Positions 1 through 7,703 of a DNA stretch of 64,000 bases are shown here, piece after piece; positions within the stretch are counted from its first letter, which is position 1; each line of letters opens with the position of its first letter. The stretch lies in contig OY843611.1 in assembly GCA_963692995.1 (NCBI GenBank), forward strand, positions 1,674,001 through 1,738,000, given 5' to 3'. The stretch is from Bin87 sp963692995 (lineage in GTDB: Bacteria > Chloroflexota > Dehalococcoidia > Lucifugimonadales > UBA3495). The notes below the pieces were generated by a model. The model was not told where the DNA came from, did no database searches, and saw nothing but the letters and a program-made list of their open reading frames with translations. Both the position numbers and the translations under genes were made by a program.

Positions 1-688
1 TGGAGAACAGCGCGCCGTCCACCGCCACCGGCAGCAGCAGCTTTGACCCGGTGGATAGTTGCTTCACGTCGAAATTGCCGCCGTTCTCCCGGGGCGGCAG
101 CGTGCGAATGCCGTGGGTGGCGCCGACGCCCGATAGCGGAACCGCCCCGGCAGCGTCCGGCGGTAAAGCAACACCCCCGCGCTCCGCAAGCGCAGCCTCG
201 CGACGGGTCCATTCCTCCAACTGAACACGGGAAGGCGCGACGCCGGAAACGCCCATAAACGACGCGCCGGGCACTCGGACGCCCGGAATTTGTTCCGACG
301 TAGCGTAACCATCGGAGATTGACCAGTGCACCATAAATGGTTCGGTGAAAACGTCGCGCAAAAAGCCAAACCCGGGGAAGATAACGCTGAAGGCGTAAGG
401 CTGTGGTTGAATGTCCACAAACTCTACTTCGAGCAAATCCCCCGGCTCGGCTCCCTTGACCGCCACCGGGCCGGTGAGGGGATGGATGACGCCGGCGTCT
501 ATTCCGCCGAAATCGGCTTCGGTAATGCCGGGACGCATCTGCCCGTCGAAAGCGTCGCGGGTCTCCAGCGCCACCTCCTCTCCCTCAGCCACCTCCATCA
601 CGGGCGGTATGTCGGGATGCCAGCGGTTGTGTCCCGTGTTAGACTCCTCGCGCAGGGGCCTGCTGCGGTCAATGGTGATGCTCTGCAT
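1..688 (-). CDS. Acetamidase/formamidase family protein, C-terminus cut by window edge
   Basis: Frame read on the minus strand from an ATG at 688 and still open at base 1, giving about 229 N-terminal residues of a family usually near 300-400. The protein opens MQSITIDRSRP and carries the family hallmarks NTGHNRWHPD-like, DAFDGQ, HPLTGPVAVKGAEPGD and, near the edge, RENGGNFDVK. Members hydrolyse formamide or short aliphatic amides to ammonia and the carboxylate, in the cytoplasm. A purine-rich GGGAGGGAG sits just ahead of the start. It is divergent from the SnoaL-like gene. The substrate cannot be told from sequence. Confidence 0.9.
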   Translation of the reverse strand, partial: MQSITIDRSRPLREESNTGHNRWHPDIPPVMEVAEGEEVALETRDAFDGQMRPGITEADFGGIDAGVIHPLTGPVAVKGAEPGDLLEVEFVDIQPQPYAFSVIFPGFGFLRDVFTEPFMVHWSISDGYATSEQIPGVRVPGASFMGVSGVAPSRVQLEEWTRREAALAERGGVALPPDAAGAVPLSGVGATHGIRTLPPRENGGNFDVKQLSTGSKLLLPVAVDGALFS

Positions 689-792
689 GGAAATCTCCCT
701 CCCTGGCCGCGTGCTGCGCCCGTGGCCGCCGTCCCCGGATGCTAATGGCGGCCTCAATAAGTGTCAAGAAACATCCGAGAGGAGAAGCCGCC

Positions 793-1209
793 ATGTCCTC
801 CGACAACCGGAACCCTGAGATTATCGCCGCCAATCTGGCCGCCGTAGAAGCCCATTTCCACTCCGAGGCCATCAATGAAGTGGAAGCGGCCCTGGACCTC
901 TATACCGACGACGTGGTGTGGGAAGCGCCGGCGCGAGGGTTGCGCTTTGAGGGCAAACGCGCCGTCGCCGACAACTACACGCAGATGTTCGCCAAAATGG
1001 CGGATGTAGAGTTCGAGACGCTGCAACGCTTCGCCACCGAAGACCGCGTGGTGGACGACAGTTTAGTCCGCTTCCGCCTAACCGGGACGGGATACCTGCC
1101 CCTGAACCCAGGTACGCAGGTCGAGATGCGGCTGGTGCACATCTTTGAGATGCGCGACGGGCTGATCAGCAAGGAGATCGGTTACGAGATGTGGCGGGCC
1201 GCCGGGTAA
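793..1209 (+). CDS. SnoaL-like / NTF2-fold protein
   Basis: A 138-residue protein with the compact cone-shaped NTF2/SnoaL pattern: an N-terminal helix, then a DLYTDDVVWEAP strand region, an FEGKRAVADNY helix, and a long curved sheet ending in the HIFEMRDGLISKE motif typical of the family. Members act as small hydrolases, isomerases or ligand-binding proteins, so the substrate is unknown. The ATG at 793 was preferred over an upstream in-frame start at 739 because GAGAGGAG lies just before it. It is transcribed away from the amidase gene, which may share the short promoter region 689-792. Confidence 0.8.
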   Translation: MSSDNRNPEIIAANLAAVEAHFHSEAINEVEAALDLYTDDVVWEAPARGLRFEGKRAVADNYTQMFAKMADVEFETLQRFATEDRVVDDSLVRFRLTGTGYLPLNPGTQVEMRLVHIFEMRDGLISKEIGYEMWRAAG

Positions 1210-1247
1210 CTCACGACATTCGGTGTCGAGCCGACCGCAACGCCGGG

Positions 1248-1265
1248 GGCGAATGATCATTCGCC
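1248..1265. repeat. Perfect 18-bp palindrome
   Basis: GGCGAATGATCATTCGCC is its own reverse complement and lies between two convergent genes. A related hairpin with GGGGCGAAT arms occurs at 59678-59699, so it may belong to a dispersed family. It could help end transcription of the plus-strand SnoaL-like gene, but no T-run follows. Confidence 0.6.
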
Positions 1266-1320
1266 TCCTACGAATTGGGGAAGGCCGCTGGCGGTAAAGG
1301 GCGTGTCGCTAAATTGCCCG

Positions 1321-1414
1321 GTCATTCCTGCGAAAGCAGGAACCCAGGCGTTCCCATAACCAAATCGTTCTGCAATGGCCGGCGGTTCCGGTTTCCCGCT
1401 TTCGCGGGAATGAC
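1321..1414. repeat. Inverted pair of dispersed GTCATTCC-type repeats
   Basis: One copy at 1321-1347 starts GTCATTCC, has a GCGAAAGC core and ends in GGAACCCAG. A second, inverted copy at 1393-1414 reads TTCCCGC-TTTCGCGGGAATGAC. Each copy is a small hairpin and together they can form a larger one. Related copies lie at 13587, 15784, 44088, 50221, 57417, 60878 and 60932. The arrangement resembles REP/RPE-like nonautonomous palindromic elements. Confidence 0.75.
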
Positions 1415-1463
1415 GGAAATGGAGAGCGGCTTGACGCTTGGCTACCCGATTTGACGATCCTCC

Positions 1464-1982
1464 CTAGGGTCCGGATTCCGGGACTTCGTGAGACCAGGTG
1501 AAACCCTGATCCGGCTCATCGATCAGCCGCCACTGGGGCAGCATGAAACCCTCTGCCACGGGCTGGAAAACCGCCTCCACCCGCTTCCCGATGCCCACGT
1601 TCTCTTCTTTTGCCATGTTGAAGTCGGCATCCACCAGGTTGCCGGTGATGCGCAGGCCGTCGAACTCGGTGGGTTGGCCCCGCTGCTCGTCCAGCTCGAC
1701 CAGCACGATGGCAAATGGGGTCAGGTCGCGGAAGCTGGGAATCACAGTGTGCGCGACCACCTGGTAGGAGTAGATGATACCCTTGCCGGAAACCTGTTGC
1801 CACTCCCAGTTTAGCGAGGTACACCAGGGACAGCCGGGCCCCGGTTCACCGCGCAGCCGGCCGCAGTCCGCGCACTTCTTGACGACCAGCCGGCCCTCGG
1901 CGGCCGCCTCAAAATAGCCCTTGTATTCCGAATCATTCTCGGGGATGCTCAGGGTGATGCCCCGGTAGCTGTAGTTCGGCAT
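1464..1982 (-). CDS. Zn-ribbon OB-fold protein (DUF35 type), thiolase partner
   Basis: A 172-residue protein with the two-part DUF35 layout: an N-terminal rubredoxin-like zinc ribbon with CADCGRL and CPWC cysteine pairs (about residues 37-54), then an OB-fold with the SGKGIIYSY and PFAIVLVELDE strands. Such proteins bind thiolase-like condensing enzymes and are thought to channel acyl-CoA substrates. The gene lies 135 bp downstream of a thiolase-family gene on the same strand, the usual pairing. It is expected to be cytoplasmic. Which acyl-CoA the pair handles is not visible. Confidence 0.9.
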   Translation of the reverse strand: MPNYSYRGITLSIPENDSEYKGYFEAAAEGRLVVKKCADCGRLRGEPGPGCPWCTSLNWEWQQVSGKGIIYSYQVVAHTVIPSFRDLTPFAIVLVELDEQRGQPTEFDGLRITGNLVDADFNMAKEENVGIGKRVEAVFQPVAEGFMLPQWRLIDEPDQGFTWSHEVPESGP

Positions 1983-2117
1983 TTTGTTCTCCAGTCCGTA
2001 TTCCGCTGGCGCCGCCCGCTCGTCCCGAGCCGGTCATAAGGACGTATCCGTCGCGCGACTATGGTTCGGCCGGCTCACCTCAGCGGGGCGCAATAGCTTC
2101 TGCGAGCGTCCGGTGGG

Positions 2118-3347
2118 CTAACTCAGCACGTTGCCCATAATGAGGGAACTGCCCACGGCCGGCGTGCCCCAGCCCATGTTCATGCTGATCTTGGCATCCT
2201 TCACCTGACGGCAGCCGCCCTCACTGTAGTCGTAGGTGTGATCGCCCTCGGCAGCTCCGGGGCAGTAGTCGTCAACCGTGCCGCGCAGTTGGCGCACGTT
2301 CTCGATGACCATGTTCATCCCGTGGGTGTAGCCCTCGCACAGATGCCCGCCGCTGAGGTTGTTGGGCCGTCGGCCGCCCAGGTTGATGATGCCGGAGGTC
2401 ACGTAGTCTTTGCCCTCGCCTTTCTCGCACCACCCGTAATCCTCAAATTGGAGCATCACGGTGTAGGTGAAGGCGTCGTAGCAGCCGGTAAGGTCAACGT
2501 CTTCGTGCTTCACGCCGGCCAGGTCGAAGACGCGGGGGCCAACGTAGTGGCCGGCCACGCGGGTGATCGGGCCATGCTGGTAGTGGAAGTCGCCGCCCGG
2601 TTTGGTGCCGCGACCCTGCACGCCCTTAACATAAACGGGCTTATGCTTCAGGTCTCTGGCGCGCTCGGCGGAGGCGACGATGACGCAGGTAGCGTTGTCC
2701 GTTTCCAGGCAGCAGTCCAGCAAATGGGCCACCGGTCGGATAATCCAGCGCGAGTTCATTACGTCGTCCACGGTCACCCGGTGTTTCATCAGCGCCTTGG
2801 GGTTGTTGGAGGCGTGGTTGGAGTGGGCCACCTTGATGGCCGCCAAGTCCTCGCTCTTGACCCCATACTCGGCCATGTGCCGGGTAAAGGTGTAAGCGAA
2901 CTGCTGCACGGCGCTAATCAATCCGTAGGGCCGCTTCATCAGTTCCAGCCCGCCGATGGGCGCCGAGGCGCGGGCGCCCGTGCCGCCAATGCGGACGCTG
3001 GAGTAGCCGTTCATGGAGCGGAAAATGGCGACCACGTCGCACATCCCGGCCTCAATGGCGCCGATGGCCAGGCCCACTAGCGCTTCGGTAGAAGAGCCGC
3101 CGCCGGAGCAGTCCATATAGAAATTGGGCCGGATGCCCAAGTCGTACTGAATGGACGTGGACGGAGTGGAATCGCCGCCATGGTAGCTCAGCATCCCGTC
3201 CACCTGGTCGGGCGTCAGGCCGGCGTCGTTCATAGCGTTGCGGATGGCCTCGGCCCCCATGGCGCGGGTGGTGCGCCCCGAGGCGCGGCTGTATTCGGTT
3301 TCGCCCACGCCGACGATACAGTACTTGTCGCGCGGATTCCCTGCCAT
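2118..3347 (-). CDS. Thiolase family protein (SCP-x/acetyl-CoA acetyltransferase-like)
   Basis: About 409 residues. It begins with the CIVGVGETEYS start of SCP-x-type thiolases, has the presumed nucleophile in NFYMDCSGGGSS, a CYDAFTYTV segment, and a C-terminal GGHLCEGYTHG region where thiolases hold a catalytic histidine. The family condenses or cleaves acyl-CoAs and often needs a DUF35 OB-fold partner, which is the next gene here. The start at 3347 was preferred over 3368 because GGAGGGAATGAT precedes this ATG. Degradation of lipid or steroid side chains is plausible but not shown. Confidence 0.9.
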   Translation of the reverse strand: MAGNPRDKYCIVGVGETEYSRASGRTTRAMGAEAIRNAMNDAGLTPDQVDGMLSYHGGDSTPSTSIQYDLGIRPNFYMDCSGGGSSTEALVGLAIGAIEAGMCDVVAIFRSMNGYSSVRIGGTGARASAPIGGLELMKRPYGLISAVQQFAYTFTRHMAEYGVKSEDLAAIKVAHSNHASNNPKALMKHRVTVDDVMNSRWIIRPVAHLLDCCLETDNATCVIVASAERARDLKHKPVYVKGVQGRGTKPGGDFHYQHGPITRVAGHYVGPRVFDLAGVKHEDVDLTGCYDAFTYTVMLQFEDYGWCEKGEGKDYVTSGIINLGGRRPNNLSGGHLCEGYTHGMNMVIENVRQLRGTVDDYCPGAAEGDHTYDYSEGGCRQVKDAKISMNMGWGTPAVGSSLIMGNVLS

Positions 3348-3504
3348 ATCATTCCCTCCGATTGGCAACAGTTAGCGCGCGCCGACGGATCAGCCCGGCG
3401 TCGCAACGGTTACGCTAACACGGCAAGGACGGGGATTCAAGCAAACTGCCGCTGCCGCAGATTTTCGGCTGGCGCGGCACGGTGGCAACTCCGCCACCGG
3501 CTGG

Positions 3505-5298
3505 CTAGTCGCAAAAATCCGGCAGAATGGCCCGCGCCGACTGGTCGATAGCGGCCAGAATCGGCTGCATCGCCTCATCCCCCAGCACATCGCTGCGATT
3601 GATGCGAAGGTTGGCAGATTGCCGCTCCGCCACCAGCGCGGCAACCCGCTCGTGAGCCAGCCGCGACTGCGCCGCCAGATTGGTGTGATGCGCGTCGCCG
3701 GCGTCGTAAGCCGGGATGGGCAGGTTTTGTACTGGCAACATCTGAAAGTGCCGGTCAGAATAACGACAGGCTTGGTTGAAAAACTTACTCAACGCCAGAG
3801 CATTGAACACTGCGGACAGGTAATGCAGTTCATTTTCATCTTTGCTGGCCAACCAGTTTAATGTTCCGTCGGCAACTATTCGCGATTGAACTACTCCTGC
3901 CATCAGCCAAGAACCGGAACGCTGATAAACTACCTGTGCAGAGGCTCCGTTCCCGAGCTGCGATGACAGCTTACCTTGGTAATCAACCTGATCGAGCAAG
4001 GTTAAAGGCGGCCGGCCACTGCTACGCTCACGCCATTGCCGGTCCATATTGTCCCAATATAAGCGAAACCGCCCAGCATCCGCGCCCTGCGGCAAGGCGT
4101 CAGTAACGAGGCTGTTACCGTCAGCCGTAAATGGAGCGATAATGTGGGAGTTGCCGATAGTGCCGAAAGGCAGCAGCAGCCTTGAAAACAGCGCCGGTTT
4201 CACGAACCGCTCCTCTACGTTGCCGGTACGTTCACTTTCAGCCCGGCTCCACTTGCCCTTGCCCTGGTTGGTTTGGAAATAGACTACCCCCCGCGCGCGG
4301 GATTGCGGCTGCTCAAAAACCACCAGCGACTGCGGAAACAGCGTTGCCCCGTTGCGAAAAGCATCGGCGTAAGCCGGGCTGGGCGCCACCGGATACTGCT
4401 TGCGGTAGGTGTAGCTCAGCAGCGGCTTGACCGCATCCCAGGACATCCTGGCGTCAATGCCGGAACCGACTTGCTGCCGGATGCCGGCCAAAGGTTTCAC
4501 TTGCGGGTTCTGGCGGTTAGCCGCCACTTTCGTGCCGAAAATAACCGACGAGTTCGCCTGCGGAAACGGTGGGGAGTTAACCCCGTAGAAATCCCAGGCG
4601 TCCTTGCTCAAGTCAACGTGGGTTCCCCGCTCGGCGCTTTGCGTCAGGCTCCAGTTGCCGGCGCGGAAGGCCGCCCAATGGCGGGCGCGCAGGGCGGCGT
4701 AGGGCAGCACAAAGCCGAACCTGCCGCCGGTTTGCAGGTAGTAATCAACGCAAGTAGCCACGAAAGTGGCGGCCAAGTCGTTTTGCGTCGCCAGGTTGGC
4801 GCCGGCCCACAAGCTGCGCTCGCGGGCGCGCTCCCGAAAAGTATCCTGCCGATCATCGCTCATCGCGTTATAGACCACCCAGGGTGGGTTGCCCACCAGC
4901 CGGGTGCCCGGGACGTTGGCCAGGCGCAGGGGCTGGATCAGATTGACGATGTACCAATGCCAAACGTTGTTGCGTCCGCTGGCGATGTAGGCCCGCAGCC
5001 GGCGGTACAGGTCAAGGGCAACCTCCCGGTCGGCGGCGGTGGGCAGGTTCAGCACCGCCAGCAGACCGGCTTCGGCTCCCGCATCCTCCCGCCGATTGGC
5101 ATAGCCGAATATCTGAGCCAGTAGTTGGGGAAACCACTCCGACAGCAGCAAACTTCCCGGCAGTCTGATGGGCCTTTCCGGTTCGTCGGTAGGGATGTCC
5201 ACCGTCGCGCCCAGCTCCCGCGCGTTCCCTTGCCGACGAAATTCCCACTGGAGACTGTCTCCCAGATGGACATTGACGCCAATGTCGTCAGCGTTCAA
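3505..5298 (-). CDS. Type IIG-like restriction-modification protein, C-terminal part after an in-frame stop
   Basis: 597 residues, formally opened by a TTG inside a hairpin. It is in the same frame as the upstream fragment (5311-6618) and is separated from it only by a TAA codon and four sense codons. It carries methyltransferase motif IV NPPW (residues 137-140 of this part), a FGFVLPYAALRARHW segment typical of Eco57I-like enzymes, and a long C-terminal region expected to recognise DNA, ending in the family's YRYSDRHFQMLPV-like stretch. On its own it lacks the SAM-binding motif and nuclease, so it is unlikely to work unless the stop is read through or the parts assemble. Confidence 0.8.
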   Translation of the reverse strand: MNADDIGVNVHLGDSLQWEFRRQGNARELGATVDIPTDEPERPIRLPGSLLLSEWFPQLLAQIFGYANRREDAGAEAGLLAVLNLPTAADREVALDLYRRLRAYIASGRNNVWHWYIVNLIQPLRLANVPGTRLVGNPPWVVYNAMSDDRQDTFRERARERSLWAGANLATQNDLAATFVATCVDYYLQTGGRFGFVLPYAALRARHWAAFRAGNWSLTQSAERGTHVDLSKDAWDFYGVNSPPFPQANSSVIFGTKVAANRQNPQVKPLAGIRQQVGSGIDARMSWDAVKPLLSYTYRKQYPVAPSPAYADAFRNGATLFPQSLVVFEQPQSRARGVVYFQTNQGKGKWSRAESERTGNVEERFVKPALFSRLLLPFGTIGNSHIIAPFTADGNSLVTDALPQGADAGRFRLYWDNMDRQWRERSSGRPPLTLLDQVDYQGKLSSQLGNGASAQVVYQRSGSWLMAGVVQSRIVADGTLNWLASKDENELHYLSAVFNALALSKFFNQACRYSDRHFQMLPVQNLPIPAYDAGDAHHTNLAAQSRLAHERVAALVAERQSANLRINRSDVLGDEAMQPILAAIDQSARAILPDFCD

Positions 5299-5332
5299 CG
5301 AAAATGCGTCTTACGCATTTTCGTTGAACGCT
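5290..5332. repeat. Perfect 20-bp-arm hairpin that inserts a stop codon
   Basis: Bases 5290-5309 and 5313-5332 are exact reverse complements with a 3-base loop. On the minus strand the loop and arm boundary create TAA in frame, so the upstream protein ends ...AFNENA and the frame resumes DAFSLNADDIGVN. Removing about 24 bp would restore a smooth AFNENADDIGVN junction. This fits a snap-back template-switch duplication, or an assembly or amplification artefact. No T-run typical of a terminator belongs to it. Confidence 0.85.
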
Positions 5333-6618
5333 AAAATTTTTGTGGTCTTGGCAAGCTCCACGGCCACCGGATGCAGGTCCAGACCGGCCACCAGGCTATT
5401 TACGATTTCAACCTGGGCCTGGGGACTGTCCGCCAGATCCGGGTGACGGGCCGCGTCTTCCATCAGCAGTTGCGTGGCGTGGAACAGGAAGGTTCCGGAG
5501 CCGCACGACGGGTCGAGCGCTGCGGGGCCTTGCTGCTGACCGGACACGGCCATCTCGATGACTTCCCGCCGCCAATCCGAATCCAGAACTTCCTCGCACA
5601 CGGCGCGAGCCAGCCAGTCGGGGGTGTAGTATTCGCCAAAGTCGTGCCGGATGTCCCGGGGGATGACGGCGTGGTACAGGTCTTTCAGGGTATCCCGATT
5701 GCCGCCGCTCCATTCGTACTTACGGACTTCGGCAATCAGGCAATCCAGAGCGTCCGCGCCGTCAGCGCCGGCGGCGTCCCGCAGCCAGGCGGCAAAGCCT
5801 TCGGTAAGAATATCGTGCCGTTGTTCCCGATTGGCGGCTTGCCGATCCGGAGGCCGCAGGGTTTCCGCCACGGCCCGGGCGATGACCACCAGCAGGGTAT
5901 GCCGAGCGAAAAGGTCGCGCTCCGCGTCAGCATCCCCTTGCGGGTTGAGAAACGCGCCCCGCAGCACGCCGCGCCACAAGGAGCGTTTAACGTCGTATTC
6001 CGGCGAGTTTTCGTACTGGGCCGCCAGTTCCAGGAAAGGCTGCGCCAACCCTTCCGCCCACCGAATGTTGTCGGTGGGCGGCGCCATTTTGACGGTGCGA
6101 TTGACGAAATCGTATAGATACGCCAGCAGGTCATCATCGTCGGCCGGCGTATCCAGGCGCATAGTGGTGAGCCGGGCAAGTTTCGCTCCCACCGACGCGT
6201 CGCGGTCGTAATCGTAAAAGTTCCATTCTTTGCCGTCAGTGACGCCGGCCCGCCAGCCAATCGAGGCATCGGCAAACATATTGGGCTGGGCAGTCAGGGC
6301 GTCCAGGTAGCGAACCGCCTGCTCCTGCGGGGTTTCGGTAGTTCCGTCGGGTTTAACCCGCGCGTCCAGCTTTCCTTGCCGCTTGGTTTCAAAAACCGCG
6401 TTGCGGCAATAGACGTCGATAGGCCCGTTGCCGGACTCCTTCTCCCGGGTCAACTCCGACTGGGGCAGGCCGGGGAACAGGAATTCCAGAATCGAGAACA
6501 GTTGCCCCTGGATGTTGGCTTCAGCCGTAGCCGACGGCATGGTTCGCAATTTGGCTGCGGCTCCGCGCGCCAAATCCCAGCGCGGTTCCCCGGTTACGTC
6601 CTGCTGCGGTGTGGTCAT
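5311..6618 (-). CDS. Type IIG-like restriction-modification protein, N-terminal part
   Basis: 435 residues. Near the N-terminus D68 and E77-T-K79 fit a PD-(D/E)XK nuclease core (PIDVY...FETK). A helical linker follows, then EYYTPDWLA and the SAM-binding motif I DPSCGSGTFL at about residues 369-378. The protein stops at TAA exactly where the methyltransferase should continue; motif IV (NPPW) lies in the next same-frame ORF. The intact polypeptide would be about 1,040 residues, a normal size for fused restriction-methylation enzymes. GGGAGG precedes the ATG. It starts 14 bp after trpS, suggesting co-transcription. Confidence 0.85.
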   Translation of the reverse strand: MTTPQQDVTGEPRWDLARGAAAKLRTMPSATAEANIQGQLFSILEFLFPGLPQSELTREKESGNGPIDVYCRNAVFETKRQGKLDARVKPDGTTETPQEQAVRYLDALTAQPNMFADASIGWRAGVTDGKEWNFYDYDRDASVGAKLARLTTMRLDTPADDDDLLAYLYDFVNRTVKMAPPTDNIRWAEGLAQPFLELAAQYENSPEYDVKRSLWRGVLRGAFLNPQGDADAERDLFARHTLLVVIARAVAETLRPPDRQAANREQRHDILTEGFAAWLRDAAGADGADALDCLIAEVRKYEWSGGNRDTLKDLYHAVIPRDIRHDFGEYYTPDWLARAVCEEVLDSDWRREVIEMAVSGQQQGPAALDPSCGSGTFLFHATQLLMEDAARHPDLADSPQAQVEIVNSLVAGLDLHPVAVELAKTTKILAFNENA

Positions 6619-6632
6619 CGTTGAGCCTCCCG

Positions 6633-7649
<1,017 letters not shown>

Positions 7650-7677
7650 GTCAGATTATCTCCTGAGCCGTTATCCC

Positions 7678-7699
7678 AAAAAACCGGGGGCTACCCGGT
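7678..7699 (-). terminator. Predicted rho-independent terminator before trpS
   Basis: On the minus strand ACCGGG-TAGCC-CCCGGT forms a 6-bp stem followed by a run of six T. It lies in the 54-bp gap between the AroQ/TrpRS-like gene and trpS. It may end the upstream transcript or attenuate read-through into trpS. Confidence 0.6.
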
Positions 7700-7703
7700 G
7701 GAT

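Noticed and set aside
2238..3080. Plus-strand open frame of 280 codons
   Set aside because: Antisense shadow of the thiolase gene, rich in alanine, valine and histidine as expected from GC-rich reversed codons.
4273..5124. Long plus-strand open frame of 283 codons
   Set aside because: It is the antisense shadow of the restriction-modification gene; its translation lacks domain sense and the minus frame shows NPPW.
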